From the NCBI GenBank assembly GCA_019843655.1, contig JACDQD010000105.1, positions 5,580,001-5,644,000 on the forward strand: a stretch of 64,000 bases of DNA, written 5' to 3'. Both the position numbers and the translations under genes were made by a program. A model generated the notes under the pieces. That model was given only the letters and a program-made list of their open reading frames with translations. It ran no database searches and was not told where the DNA came from. Shown in pieces: positions 45,415-60,146 of this stretch (the first letter of the stretch is position 1; each line of letters begins with the position of its first letter). The DNA comes from Lethocerus indicus (Eukaryota; Arthropoda; Insecta; Hemiptera; Belostomatidae).

Positions 45415-47397
45415 AAAAGTGTCGCCTCTTCTTCACATATAGAAACTTCGACTGGAACAGACGGAAACATGTACCGGATTCGAAATTAAGGACGAAAGGA
45501 AACTCAAACTTAGAAATAAAGTGTGACTTGGGAAATCGGTATTGGTCAGTGGATCGGGTTCGAAAGCCAGCCAGACGTCGTCGCTCGGCCTTGGTCAAGT
45601 ACGGTCGCCTTTTCATTTTTTTTCGACATGTTCCGATCGAATTTTCCCTCCGATTAAGTGCGTTGGCAACACTGTCACCGCAAGAAGAAAAAAGGAAACG
45701 GTGTTCGTTAAATACCTTATTACGTGTTTACGATACTTTTTCAGGAAAGATTTATAATACAATCATTTCAATTATTTTAAATTGATATTTATGAAATTTA
45801 GCGACGTCAGTGGCGCTTTATCTCCAGATTTATCTCAAATGCAAGACGTGAAACTTAGCTACAACTTTTTTTTAGCTACGTTACATACGATTCGGTTATT
45901 TCCCTTTATTTATTTTACAATCAACATATACAACAGTTATAAGTACAATTATACTTATTTATTTATATAGCGGTTTTATTTTTTTTCTCTCGTTTCTCTT
46001 GTTAATTAACTAGTGATGACACATTTGACGTTTATCCGCGTTTAAGCCGTCGTGGGGGGATAATGGATGGGTAACGGAGGAGGGGGCTTCAACGAGCGAA
46101 TTGAGATGACGAGTGAGGCGAGGCGGGATTTTATCTGTTCATCAACTGTCGGTATGTTGAGCTCGTGTTGAATAATGTTATGTGAAACATACCAGGGAGC
46201 ATGAAGGATGATGGTTCGAGGGACTTTTGATTCGACGATTGGGTAAACGGAACTACTGAAAACTAATTATTGCAAAGAATAATGTAAATCTGATAGAACC
46301 TCAGAGATTAAGATTTACTAAAAAATGGTCAAAAGTTTTTGTTCTATTTTATGAAGTGTTTTGTACCGAGTGGTACAAAAGAGCAGTAGTTTTACAGTAT
46401 GTGTTGCACATTGCACTTATACTTTCTACATTCGCTAAGGTCGTTCAGCGACCACGGTCTCCCCATTATGAACTTGGATTCGTTTGGCCGTTCGGGCTTT
46501 TTCCTGTATCGCTTAAGAATCACGCCGCTTTGTCACTAGTGACAATTTTGTAAGCTCCACACTTAAATGTTGTCCTTCTCTTCACCTTACTCTTTTCAAA
46601 TAAAAATATTTTTTCTTTATATACTTTGTAATGCGACTAATTACTTAATGGAAAGAACCGCTGCGGAGCTAATAATCGGGAAATATTCGATCCGTTCATT
46701 ATTACTAAATAATATACAGTTTTGTAAATAAAGTTAAAACGTTGTCATGGTACGAAGTTGGTGAAGCCGATACAGTCAGTAATGGTGATTTAGTTGAGAG
46801 TGATTCATGATTGTTTTCCCCGAGCTCATTAAAGCCCGACCTCATACAACGATCTTAAGATCAAGGGTTTCTACAATGAACTAGGGGGGTTCCGCCGAGA
46901 AATCGGACATGGCTCATAGGCAGAGATACCCGATCAAAAATCCTTCAAACCGTCCTTAACAGTCGATGAACTAATAAAATTCCGGTTCCTAAAGTCTCAC
47001 TCCCGCCTCTCACTCATCCTAATTCACTCTTCGAATCCCTCTCCTCAGTTATCCCTCCCGTGATGGTTTAAAGGCATCTCTTCGCTGAACTCCTCCTACA
47101 AATCCCTATAGTTCCATTTTTAGTATAATCCTCGCAAGTGCTGGCGGTGAGCGGGCTGATAGTTAGGCTAATTTAAGGGAGAACAGAAGGTACGGCGCCA
47201 TGCGTAGCCGAAAATATGAATCGTTTTATTTAGCGATGGCCCTTACAAAAAAAACTCACCCCGGAGCCAGTTGTCTCAAGTCTCAAGGACTAGCCTTGAC
47301 TTCCGCTAAGGCCACACCTTCTTCCTTTTACTTCTAGCTCTCTCCCTCTCTCTCTCTCTCTCTCTCCCTCCCTCCCTCCATCTCCCTCTCTCTCTCC

Positions 47398-47429
<32 letters not shown>

Positions 47430-48869
47430 CCTCTCTCTCTCCACCTCCTATCTCTCTCTCTCTCTCTCTCCCTCACTCGGTCCCACCTTTGGGCCGGCCC
47501 TCACTGGGGACACGTGAACTCCGCTTAGATACAGGATTTATAACTTTTTTTTTAAATATACTAATTACACAGTCTGGTTGTGCATGGGCGAATGCTGTAG
47601 AGCGCAGCAGTCACCGCAGCAAAGTTAACCTGGCTCACGGTTTTTTTCGAGCTTGCTCCATTTAAAAGGCATTATAAACGCGTTTTAAAAGCATGTTGCC
47701 AACGAATATTTAATTTTGGCTTTTAATTACTGGATGAAGACACCAGGGAATTCCTGTCATATATGCCAAGCTAATGAGTCAATAGAAAAATAAAAATCCA
47801 AGGAACGAACGAGTACGGACGCCACGTCTAGTATTTAGAAAAATGACCGAGTTACATCGGGCAGATCATGAACAGACGTATAACAATCCATCATTAAAAT
47901 ATATTTATTTTCGCTCATTTATGAGTTTATTTTACCGGGTGAAATATTTCCCGAGTTTTGTTTTCCTGCGCAATTATCTTCCCATCACTTGCGGGCCCCA
48001 AATTAATCCAGTTATAAGTTATTTCGTATATAGCTTTATCATTTAAACCCTTTATCACGTTACAAGGAAAATATGTCTAGTTGTATTAGAAGAAAATTCA
48101 TACTTGGGAAATGAAGGACTCTATTTTGTCTTATTTTCTATTCGCCTGGTATAGGATATTCAGTTCCGGAGAATTATTCACTGGATATGAACGGTCGGTA
48201 TAAATTTAGAATTATATTCATGAATATATTGAGTAACTTTCAGTGACACACCCAGTACGGAAACCTTCTAACGCTTCCACAGCATCCGCGTTGTGTTCAA
48301 CAAATATTGTTGTAAATAAACCATTTTTTGGCAAGGACCATGGAATAATAAATTTTCATTGAATGGAAAGTTCATTAGAATAATCTATTCAACGATTTCT
48401 GGAACTGACACGATATCCGTTCATTTTTTTTGTTCTCCGGCTGAGGTATAACAAAGGAAGTTGGATTCAAAGTAACATGAGTGGAAGGTCTTTCACGATT
48501 CGAGCTATTAGAAAGTTGGGAGTGAAAATTCTATTTGGTCTTAGTTATTCATGCGCCCTTGAATTGGAAATCCCGATTTTCACCAAATTTAATCAAATGC
48601 AATTATAAAGTAATGAAGCACCCTCCTTCGGTTCTTCTAAAGTCTATCGAAACCGTTGCGATATTGTCCCACATCCAGGCTCTATTTGTTTCAATTTGGC
48701 AATCTTCATCTCACGATACGTTCCGTTTCGCTGATTTGGCCACTGGTAGGACGCTGTTACACACTGGCTTCAATTAAAATAAACAATTTATACTTCCAGC
48801 TTCCTGCTGGAATCACTGGCGTCCATATCGAGCCACTCTGGAATCCACCTTAATTTGTTTAGAATCATT
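45415..48869. other. Gene-free DNA
   Basis: No recognisable gene. Contains a CT-rich tract (listed) and GC-richer patches near 46.0-46.15 and 46.8-47.3 kb. Confidence 0.4.
47336..47477. repeat. CT-rich low-complexity tract
   Basis: About 140 bp of (CT)n with CCCT and CCAT interruptions; a purine tract on minus. Confidence 0.95.
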
Positions 48870-49165
48870 GTTTTGTGGTCTGCGAGGGGTTGGAATACCG
48901 TAGATTTCGTGTGTTTCCGTCTCCAGCTGCTCGTCATCTTCAGTAGCGGTGTTAGTCACTTTTGGCACTTTAGATGTTTTTCGGGCATCCTCACTGCATT
49001 CTCACCGTCAATTGTACTGTGGTGGTTGTCTGTTTTTCGTATGTATATATACGAGTCTTGTTATTTTGTTTTGGGGCGTGTGGTTTTGTCTTCATTGTGT
49101 TGAGGGTGGGTGTGGGATTATTGTTAGTGTGCTAAAGTCTATGGCAGATTGTCGGTCGAAAAGTG
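48870..49165 (+). mobile_element. Dispersed element, 5' part (copy 4)
   Basis: Starts GTTTTGTGGTCTGCGAGGGG, then TTGGAATACCGTAGATTTC, CATCTTCAGTAGCGGTG and CTGTACTGTGGTGGTTGTC-like sequence; collinear with copy 6 to about 49165. It lacks about 35 bp present in copies 1 and 3 (the TTTGGTCTTTTGC part). Short frames here are not genes. Confidence 0.7.
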
Positions 49166-52100
49166 GGGGTGGGTGTTTGTGATGGTGGTTGGGCGGGCGG
49201 GTGAGGTCCTTTAATAGCATTATCGGGGCAAATAAGGCGTCGCTTTGGGAATTCCTAAATAAATGACTGTTATTTATTAAATTAACGGTAAATTTTAATT
49301 AGTAAGTATAAGTACTTATTATTAAAAAAGCGAAATTCAATAACGATCATTTGTAGGTTAAACCAATTGATTCAATTCCATTACTGTGGTAAACCGACTG
49401 GAACGCCGGGGTTAAAGGTCTAGGAATGCACTAGAATTCCGTAAAACCTTGTCGAAAACATTCACCTGTCTCTTTGGAAGGTTAACGGAGATGTTTCTAC
49501 CGGTTACCGGTTTCGCCGTTCTGATCTATAAAATTAGATATACGGGCTAGATATAAACGAGCCACTGGAGAAATATGAAACAGGAAAAAAAATAAATGGT
49601 TTTCAAATATTTTTATTATTATTAAGTTAAACATTAAGAAAAAGTACTTCAATGATATTAGCATTAACAATGCTACGAAAATGAACGTTATAACTTATTT
49701 CGAGAATACAAAAAAATTATTTATGTGTTATTATGACTGATGGGCAAATTTTCTCAGTCTAATTTTGAATCAAAGCAGCCAAATTATTTTACGAATGTAC
49801 AGGCATCGATATTTTATTATTTATGAATCTATTTCAATTGTACAAAATTTAGAAATGAAATGGAGAAAATGAAATCACGTTGGAGATTCGTTACAGATGG
49901 AATGTTTTCTTGTTGTATGGTTTCTTGACGGCATTAGCTACAGGAACAAAGGAAGCACCGTAAAGAAGACGTTGGTGGCATTAAAAGAAATTCAAGACGC
50001 GGAAATTACTTTAATATCTCCGGATCTCCGGTAATATTTGACTACTTGTGACAGCGGTGGACACAGCGCTTGGTTCTCGCTCGGTGGAGTTGGGCTTTAC
50101 ACTCATCCTCAGCGCAGATCTGGGTCTCGACAAATATAGGACCGACGAGAGCGGTCAGATATTGAATTATAATTGAGGAACTGATGTGGGTGGGCATGTT
50201 GAATGGTATGCATCCTCTTAGAGGAGTTGAGCTAAGCTAATGCTAACGCTAGGGCGGTCAGCCTTGCCGTAACTCCTGATGACAGCAGTCCGTTCCTGTT
50301 TCAGGAAGTCCTTGCCCCCATCTCGGCTCTCGGGTCCTTGAGGAATATGCGGAACCATTGCCCAAACACGATATTCGACCATCCCAGTCACTTCCCTTAT
50401 TTTTATACCGGCTCTTCGAACCTATCCGATGCCGAATTCAGTCGTTTTTCACTCACGATTGTCCAGGTAAACCTCAATAATGTCAAACCGGTCCACAAGG
50501 AAACTATTCCTCGCGATTTCGAAATATTATTTTTATATTTGAACAGATATAAAGGACGTTTAAATAAAAAACCAGGAACAATATATTTATTAAAAAATGA
50601 AACTACCGAAAGTCTTAATTATTCTATTCCTTGTTGAGATAATAATCTAAAGTAGCGGCGGGATAGGATACATTTGACAGAAGCTCCGTACTGCGTGGCG
50701 CGATGTGTCAATATGTTAAAAAGTTATGAAACTTGGGGCAAAAAAGCAGAACTCGAGAAATGCGTCAGCAGGTTCAAGTACGACGGGCGAACTGCGGCCT
50801 TGCTCGTTCGGCCTACACCTCCAGTAAGCTTTCAACCTTACTCAAGTCGTCCCGAAGCAGAAGGCAAACATATTTTCGGTTGTTTGTAACAGCCCCGTCA
50901 TATATAGGCTGATATATGTGCGGCGTTTACTAAACGGGCCCGTCGATTTTCGCACAGACTAGTGTCCAACGGACGAAGCGGTGTTGAATAAACACCGAAG
51001 CACGGTCTGAAACTAAATCGGACTGAGTTCGCGCTGGCCCCTTGTCCGCTTATTTTGACGCGTGTCAATGTGTATTGCAAAACTGCGATTTGAATCGGGA
51101 AGTAGGAAAAAGAGTGCCGCGTCCAAACTGGTACAAGGCCCCTGCGCGCCCACGTGTCTTTTCAATCTGCCTAATCACTCTCCTTTCAACTTGAAATGCG
51201 GTATTGTTTGCAATCACTATAATGGTCCAATTATTAAAAAAAGAAATTTAAAAAACAACCAACTATCTTTCCCCGTTTCACCGAATATATTATATATTCC
51301 GAACTCTCTTTGCAATACCGGATGATAACCACGGAACCTCCTCTTTCAACTGAGCATTAATACTGCATAAACCAACATTGTTCTGTGTATTAAACGATGC
51401 CCATTTTTGTTATATCGGACATAGTGTATTTGAGTTCAATTGTACAGTGGGAGATCGAATCGTCGTGATCAGATTGAGTGGGGCGAAATTGCTCCTGGCG
51501 GCGTGTTGTGAAATTGACCGGAGGAAGGTTTTGTTGTGAATTACGTCAGAAATCGCGGAGTATATTCTAACATATTTCAGAATCTCTCGACTCCCCTGGC
51601 CCTGCCTTCATTTATGGATTGGTCTGAGGCCAATGTCTGAGAAAGCGGCCTTGGAGCGATTGAGGAGTTGTTGAGGGCCAGGGGGGCACTCTGTAACGGT
51701 AGCGCCTGCCATAGTGCGCTGAGGACCGACCGCGTTATCCACGCCGAAGAATCTCAAGGTGAAAATTATTGACGTTTCGCAAATTTCAATCGGTGCTCAT
51801 CACAATTTTCACCGGCGTATTTCCAACAGTGTACGGCGGGAATTTTTCCGGCTCGCCGCACTTGGAGGGCCCGATTGAGAAAGGTGTCGAGTTTTTTCTC
51901 TGGATACGATTGAACTAGATCCAGCGGCTGAATAACAGCGGTGACCGGCATGTGCTCTAGGTTTACACCGGCGTTAATTTACATCGGAACGGCGGTCTTT
52001 CTCCCCGGCTCACGTGGCTTCCGCCGTCTTGTAGCTTTGCCAAACCAATAAAAGGCCGAGAAATACTTGGGGGCAAAAATGGAAGCGAGTCCCACCGGGC

Positions 52101-54419
52101 TCCTACCGGTTGCACTACCCGAGAATTCCTTAGTGGACGAAATTCCAAAATAACCGCTTGTCTTAATATTTTTATTCTTTTGACTGCGACGACCTGTCCA
52201 CTGTGCCTAAGTCGGAGTGCTAAATCGGGATTTCTTTCTCCTCGCGACGAAAGTAAAACTACTCAGTTTATAAGAATAGTCTTACCCTCGGTTTATTAGA
52301 AGTAACAACTCTACAGAATTAAACAAGCTTAGTTCGGAATTTTAACAGAAATCGACTTTCACTCCTAAAGTGAATAAACAAAAAAATTATCTCTCAAGTG
52401 ATATTGAAATACGCGAAAATTTGTGTTTATTGAAACGGGGGCTTCGAAACAAAATTTTTGAAATCAAAGACCAAGCGGATTCAGACTTCATAGAGTTTCT
52501 TTCACGACATTAATTTGTGATCGGTCACAGTCCAAAAACAAGGAAAATTACACTGGGCGAGGTTTTGGTCGACAAGGACGCTAGGAGCTCATTTAGCCAG
52601 TCTGAGGATAAATGCTGGTTAATCTGGAGTATAGGTTCACGTTTGTATGCGGGAAAAAGACATAAATAATGTCAAGAAAAGAAGTAATAATAAAGAATAT
52701 TCTAATTAAATCCATAGAAAATGTATTTTAAGTTCATATTTTATAATCTCGATTTCTATTATTTCCACATACGCGCATCCATTCACAACTAACGGTAATG
52801 GGTTTTGCATTAATTGAAATTTACAGTTGCGTGTATTATCCGCTTGAACCACCTAGATCGTTTATACCACGAATTATGAAGAAATAAATATTCTCCCTTC
52901 GGACTGGTTTTTATCAAAATTAATTCTGTTTGACCAAACACTTTTATAATATGAGGCGGGAAGAAAGTTATTTTGTCAACGACCACGCGTTGTTTAATTC
53001 AAGAAACAGATTCGTTGGCAATTATCCAATATTCGAATGGAATGCAGTAAACTATCGAAGCCAAATTTTCCTTACGGTATTTTTCCCGATATAAATAGTC
53101 CCTTCTTTAAATATCACGTGTTCGAACAGGAAAACGAAAAGTCTAGGTTCGTATATCGGTCGATTCGCTATGACGACAATACTGTTTTTCTTTCTAGTTT
53201 TGACATGAAAATTTGTTACAGTATACGGCAGTAGAATAAGACACGTGTGCCGGGTCTATCTATCATTTATAGACACTGATTATTGGGACATTATATGCAC
53301 TTCAACCTGCGATCTAATTTGGATTGTTCATTTAATTCTGTTTGGCTTTCCCTAATGGCGTCAGCCCTGAGGCGCTACTTGTGACGCCTGAGAATTTCCG
53401 AGGAGTATAGTGCGTGTTTCGTAATTTTTCTGTACGTAGGGAACAGTTAATTGTATCGCTGGACCGTTAGAGGGTAGAGGATCGCCCAGGAGGTTTCTTC
53501 TGGAAACAGTTTCGGTTTCTTTTTCTTATTCCGTGTGCCTGGAAGGGCGTGGTCTGGACGGCGGCCGGTTAACGACTCTGGGCCTATCCGGGAGGAAGTG
53601 GCCTTGGAAGGAAAGCCGGCCAACAGTTTCGCTTTCCACCACTTTCGTTTTCGTCCGCGACCTTTCTTATACCTCCACGTCCTTCTCAATAAATTCGAGA
53701 CTGGATAAGTGACAAAACATAAATTTATCGCTTTAAAGAAAAACAAACGTTCCTCGAATAAATTTCTGTAGCATCTCTTAGGCGACGTTTTAAACTGTTC
53801 CGAAACTGAAAAAGGCGATTAATACATTTACCAGATTGTGGTCAATCCAAAATTCAATTGACATATCTGACACTTTCACCTTTTACCATTTCCAATCTTC
53901 ATCGTCTCGACAGTGGGCGGCCTTGCTGAGGCCCGTTCCTCAGGATCGTCGGGTTTATTTTCCTCGAATACGACCATCTAGTTCGAACACCTTTCCTTCA
54001 ATATTTCCTGGTTTGTTTGAAATAAAAACTTCAATTATAATTCTACCCAGGCCCGTAGCGCTCCCCGAACCGTAAGTGCAATTAAAAATTAGTCACTGGA
54101 TAAAAATTGGTTTCTGAACAACAAATAAAAACTAGGATCCCTTTCGAATGACACAATTCGTCTAATAAGATTTTATTAGAATGCTCAGTGTCACCACGTT
54201 TGTATCAATAATGTCTTCAGTTTCGTATTTCGTCCCACTTGGAAGGTGTTTTGCGATTTTATGTTTCACTGTTTAGCTTCGGCCTGTTTCTTCCAAAGAT
54301 TCGAATTACGCATTTCAAGGAATCGCTCAAATCAAAAACTAAAGCTAACTAAATAGAAAACTACTAGGAGTAGATTTTTTAAGGAAGAGACTAGGGAGCG
54401 AGTAGATACCCATTACTAT
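49166..54419. other. Gene-free, CpG-rich DNA
   Basis: GC-rich islands at about 50.03-50.34, 50.65-51.18, 51.45-52.15 and 53.33-53.68 kb. No protein family recognised in any frame. The density of CpG and mixed-composition sequence suggests regulatory DNA rather than decayed repeats. Confidence 0.4.
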
Positions 54420-55930
54420 TATCAATAGTAACACTTGAAAGAATTACAGAATTCACCTTAATAAATAATAATACATTTTTATTTTTATGCCTGTTCTTAT
54501 TATATGTGTGCAACCCCCACACGTTGAACATTTCCATTTGTTTAGTAAGTGTACTTTAAATTTATTTCAACTGAGGATAGACCAGATGTTAAGAAATAAA
54601 TCAACTCTTCAGCTTATAATTTTCTTCATTTTGCCAACTCATTGTATTTGAGGCAAAACAGGCTCTAGTAAGCAGGATAATTTTCCTTTTCATTTCACTA
54701 CACAACCTTGCATTTGGGTTGAAGGTGGGGAAAGGTGATTTTGATCAACTTTCACCCAGCTATCATTGCAATGCAGGATGTGTACATGATACCAGAAATA
54801 TGTTTGTTCGAAATTTTATTTGCAATCAGAAAGGTTGATAATGTAACCCAACATTTGTTTTCCCATTAATTTTTTTTTAGAAAATTGATAAACCTCAGCA
54901 ACTTTTTACCATAAAACAATACATAAGCTTCTACTTTATTTCTATAAAAAGAGAAACATGGTCTATACGCAGAAATAATTAGGTTTAAAATTAACCATAC
55001 TTCTAATACAGGTTATTAATACTTCATACATCCATTATTTTTTATAAAAATGAAATGTATTGAAATTAATATTATTAATAATAATGTAATGCAATATTTA
55101 CTATGTATATTTAGAATAGTTTAAATATAAAATCCAAAGTACATAATTTACTGTTATAAGTTTATTCTTATACTAATAAGTTGTCCTAGTGCTCACCAGA
55201 TAGCAACATCTTACAATGCTGTTTCCTTAGCTATATAAGTTGGTATATAGTAGATATGATCATTGTTTTGCACAATTTGGCATACTTATTGTACATATTA
55301 CAAATATTATTTATTTATTATAAAAAGACCAACTAACAAGTTCATTTTGTAGTTAAGTCATTGCATATTTAAGCCTATAAATTAGAATATGCTAACATTG
55401 TGAGTAATATAGTAAATTAGTAATAAAGTAAAATTAGGTCATTAGAAATAAATGGAAGTATTGAATTGAATGAGTAAAGAATTATTCTTATTTCAAATTT
55501 TTTCTTCTTAACACATTTTTTAACTTAGTAATTTCATATTATTAGCTCCAATTGTTTTAACAAAAAAGTATATATATCTGTTCATAAATATTCTATTATG
55601 TTCACTAAATATTTTTGACATTTGACATTTCAATTGAGAGTTTTCATTTTTGAAGATAACACATTCTGAATTTCTATATATTTATTAACCCTCATTTACA
55701 CAGTTATTGCTTTTTTTGAGAAGATCCTAAGCTACTTTAACTATTTTTATAACGTCTTACAATTTTACTATTATATAATACTAGAATGCAGAATTTTTAT
55801 AAATTAATATTATTATATATTAAATTTAATTAAAATTTTATAATATACTATTAGAAAAAAAAGTATATAGCATCATTATGTGCAAACGTAAGTCCGAACT
55901 GACTATATTGGTTTAACTATGAAGTTTTTA
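54420..55930. other. AT-rich, CpG-poor block
   Basis: About 1.5 kb that resembles the left half of the window rather than its immediate surroundings: hardly any CpG and long A/T runs. No terminal repeats or coding signal identified. Confidence 0.5.
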
Positions 55931-56168
55931 AAACAATTTGTTTGTGAATTCAATTGGTATTATTCTCGGTTCCATATTTCTTTTTAATGCAGCACGCATA
56001 GCAAATACGCCGTGCGGGTTAGTATCTATTACATGCACGGCGCTCAGTAAGAGTGTTCATAAAGGTTATTTATGTTACTGTAGATTTGTTAATGTGCGAA
56101 TTTGTGTATATGTGTTTATTATACGTGTATGTACACACATAATAAAAAGAATACGTGTATGTACGCAT

Positions 56169-56187
56169 ACACACACACACACACACC
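56169..56187. repeat. (AC)n microsatellite
   Basis: About 9 AC units. Confidence 0.9.
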
Positions 56188-56298
56188 GCGTGTTGCACCT
56201 GTGGTCGTGTAAGTTGTATTAAATTACCGAATGTTAGAATTAAAATCATAACCTCTTTGTCTGGAGGTTTCAAACGTCGGTGGGTAAGAAACATTAGC

Positions 56299-56306
56299 AT
56301 GCAAAT
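56299..56306 (+). promoter_or_regulatory. Perfect POU octamer motif
   Basis: ATGCAAAT, the octamer bound by POU-domain factors, beside a GC-rich island (56.37-56.66 kb). A single 8-mer can occur by chance. Confidence 0.2.
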
Positions 56307-56924
56307 TTCCATCGACCAGAATTTTCCAAAGAGTTAATACAAAGCCAACAGAAAAGCGACTCGATTCAATTATGACAAGCGGCTACCCCGGGGCGTGTCT
56401 TACGTGTGAGTTCGGTTTCCAATTACTTTTCAATTACAGAGAGCCGAGCTGTGTACATATAATCAGATCGGTTGTTTGCTCTGGGCACGTCCGAAGAAAA
56501 TTGATTCCTCCCCGTGCCGGGAGAGGTATTGACGAGGTAAATTCGACAAAAGCCCGGTTAATCGGCCACCGGGCAAACCGATTCAATCGGAGGCGATTCG
56601 GATATAAGAGTAAGACTCGGCGCTCAGCCGCCGCTCCTCGACCGGCCGCCGTTCTGCCACAGAAAGACAAACACTTACACCTAAACGATAATTAATTCGC
56701 TAACACAATGACTTTCGAATGTTCTCCAGTCAACTGATATTGACCAAATATCGGGCTAGCGAGCCCGAGTCTGTGGACATGGGGTCCACCTCATCCCGAT
56801 CATATTGAAAATAAAAAACGGTTATATAAATTTGGAAAGGGAAACATAAGCCCGAGATATTTATTATCGATTTTGAATGGGAAGAAGCCAAGCAGCAAAC
56901 AGCGGGTAAATAATTGTATATAGG

Positions 56925-57012
56925 GGTTGGAATAGAATCACACAATACGATCTGTCTTCACTCAATGGTTTGGATTTATTCTTGACCAGTTTCTGCTTCT
57001 CCCCGTCTTCAG
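56925..57012 (+). mobile_element. Diverged copy of dispersed element (copy 5)
   Basis: AGGGGTTGGAATAG, then CTGTCTTCACTCAATGGTTTG, GACCAGTTTCTGCTTCTCC and GTCTTCAGTA align in order with copies 1, 3 and 4, but with many substitutions, so this is an older insertion. Confidence 0.5.
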
Positions 57013-59950
57013 TACAATTCTGTCAATAGAACAGCAAAATATCCGGTGGGGTATAATTTCTGGACTACTGTCGAAAGCACCTTAGGGCCCTATAGTTTGA
57101 TTTTAATTTATTCGTTACTTGAGTTTGTATGATAAGTCGAGTTCCGAAGGATTGTTTTTTCAAACAACGGGCAGGTGGGCGAATGTTGTAGGCTGCGGAC
57201 AATGATAATAAATTAATGCATTCCCCCTGGTCGGGATTTCGCCACAAGTGGCGTGTTGTGTACGCTGCGTATACTGTGCAGACCGGTTGCCAAAAATGTT
57301 AATGCGGTTTTCGCGATATTCTCGTTTGAAACTATAACAACAACATTCGAGGCGGCGTTTAATCACACTTATATCGGTGTCATATTCTGCCAGTGAAAAG
57401 GAAGAGGAGTTCAGGTTGTCGTCACTAATTGGGGTTGGCACGATCCGTCTTCATTGGGAGTTACTTGACTCCCGGCCCTTTTGTCCTAATAAACTGGCCC
57501 ACAACGTCTCCCATCTCTTAGGGGGACTTTAAGTCACAGTAAAGCAAAAAGTAAAAATGCCGCCGGCCACGGGAAATAGTTTTTATCGTCACCGTCCGTG
57601 CGGCTAAACTGAAAATAAATACACGTTCATTGTTGTAATTAATTACAACACTGACTGTCAATCAAACTATAAAATGAAACTCAGTTCTGCAAATAGATGT
57701 CACATCTTAACACGGAACATTGTTTACGGATTAGGCGTTGCAATTGTTTTTTCGATTACGAATTATATAGATATATCTGGTTCTGGTGCAGTTGGAACGG
57801 GTATCAATCAGCAATTATATTTCATCAAACTCCAGGATTTGTTGTAATATCCTGGACTCACTATGGAATAACCAGAACCGGATTAGTCGTCGTTTCCCTA
57901 TCACCTCCTTTGAAATTATCAGTCGCGTAAAATAATTTAAATATAAATAAACATCGCGTCGTTTCGACAGTGAAGTCAAACGTTTTGCTCAGGTACAAGT
58001 TATAATCACTTGACTAACTCGCAACACCTCCGTATTTGCACGTTTTATATTTCTGACAAGGCCAAATGTGGTTATATAGTAATGATTACCAATTATTATA
58101 ATAATAATGGTAGTAATTTGAGTTCCTGGCAAAATTGTAATCTCATTTTACTGCAGTGTTTTAAAGTATGCAGTAGTTCTGTTTTGCGCCCTTCAGACTA
58201 CATACTATTTTCGTATGTACATTAATGTAGGCGTTTATCGGTGGAGGTGGTTCATTCTCGTCTACAGTTACGAGAACGTTGGCACCTTGCGCAACACAGT
58301 TATTAAAGGAGAAACAATCAGCAGAACGGCTAACATCATCGGAGCTTTTGGCGAGTGAATCCGATGAGTGAAGAGTGCCGGGAATTTAAGTTGAAATGTC
58401 AATTCGGATGCGCTGTCTTACGGCTACACCTGAACGGAAACCGGCGATCATCTGATCAATATTTAACTCGCCGGTGGTACGTGAGTCGTTACCCGGTTTC
58501 AAAATATTCGATGGGAATAACAATTATTATGTCCACTGTCCTCTGGACGAGGCGTATTAAAGGAATTTTTGGACATAGTCATCAGTAAAACGAAATGGCA
58601 ACTCAATATTTTTGTAGAAGATGACATTTTCAAATGATCCGATGTTTGTGATTCACCGACAGAATGCCCACTCAGTTTCTAAATGTTTGGCCATCTACTT
58701 GGTTTATTATCTACTCCGTCTGCGTGTTTATAATATTTACGTTATCAATAGGCAATTAAGGTAGGGGAAATAATTAAAAAATCGTCATTTTTTCGATTAT
58801 TTCGATGGTGCGGAAATTCTATTTCAACGTTCCGATTCGGAAACTTATCGCTCAAAGAAAATTCCTTGGAAAATATTGTTAAAAACGTAATCACTCTGAA
58901 ATCTCAGGGAACCCTGTGAAATCCTGTCTCAGGAAAACCTTGGTTTGCCGATGTCATTATTTAGCGTAAAACGTTATGAATGATGATCCGTTCCCAGTTT
59001 GAATGGCCGACCTGATGCAATTATATGGCGGTTCGGCGTATTACCTGGGCCGGAGGGCGCGTCCACCGGCCAATTAATACAATGGACTAAAGTTTGTCGG
59101 GGGCTCAATGAAACTCGGTGGACAATGGGCTCGCCCAGTGCTTTACTTCACCCGGAAGATACCTGAACTATATTAACCCCCTACTAACAGCCAACTGTTT
59201 TACCAACTTGTTACTCTCCGTCGTCGGGCGACCCGCCGTCCCCGGGAACAACCTAGTTGTTTATCCACTTACCTCAATTCGAAAAATGTTAGTCTTATTT
59301 ACAACTTTTGTTATCGAACGACTGTTTAGGCGAACGTCTAAGGTACAACGCCAAGATGTCTTACTGTTTCAATGCCATTTTTTCATTGCGACTACATCGG
59401 TTACCGTACCGGGACCGATTCGACGATGTTTCTTTCTTTCAACAATACCCCGCAAACACCGATGTTAGGCTAGGCGTACTGCTTACAGAAATGTGGACAG
59501 ACGAATGGAAAGCGAGGAGACCGCGGACAGGCGGACAGATGAGACGAAGGACACGGTACAAACTTTTATTTATATCGAAGCGATGAAACGGGAAACTTGT
59601 AATTGAAGAATGTAAAAAACCGGGGCCGGTGCGTATGAAGCCGTCCATTGAGGTTTGAGGGGTGGTATGGGGTGTATGTGGGGTGTGGGGGGTGAATAGT
59701 GGCGGAGGCTGGCGGCGCCAATAGTCTGTAAGCTGCCGGCCAGAACCCATCCGACTGATGAACCCATCGGCGTCCCTCTGCATTCGAGCGACCACAGCCA
59801 CCAAACGGCCACTGGCCCTATTCAACCCCCTTGATGAAATGCGATTTGAGGGCCAATCCCTAACAGGACTAGCAGGCTTAAAAAACAGGGTTTGCTGGTC
59901 TAATTCCTAAATTAGACGTCTTAGATATTATTATTTTTTAATTTAGAATA
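57013..59950. other. Gene-free, CpG-rich DNA
   Basis: GC-rich islands near 57.15-57.6, 58.25-58.5, 59.0-59.3 and 59.45-59.85 kb, the last with a G/T-rich run. No recognisable genes or RNAs. Confidence 0.4.
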
Positions 59951-60102
59951 CCTGTTTTGTGGTCTGCGAGAGGTTGGAATACCGTAGATTTCGTGTGTTT
60001 CTGTCCGCCATCTTCAGTAGTCACTTTGGCACTTTTTATGTTTTTTGTGCATCCTCACTGCACTGTCGCCGTCACTGTACTGTGGTGGTTGTCGTGTTTG
60101 TC

Positions 60103-60146
<44 letters not shown>

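Noticed and set aside
56372..56695. 107-codon plus ORF in a GC-rich island
   Set aside because: Arg/Ala-rich from composition, open on both strands, no splice or start context, no family.
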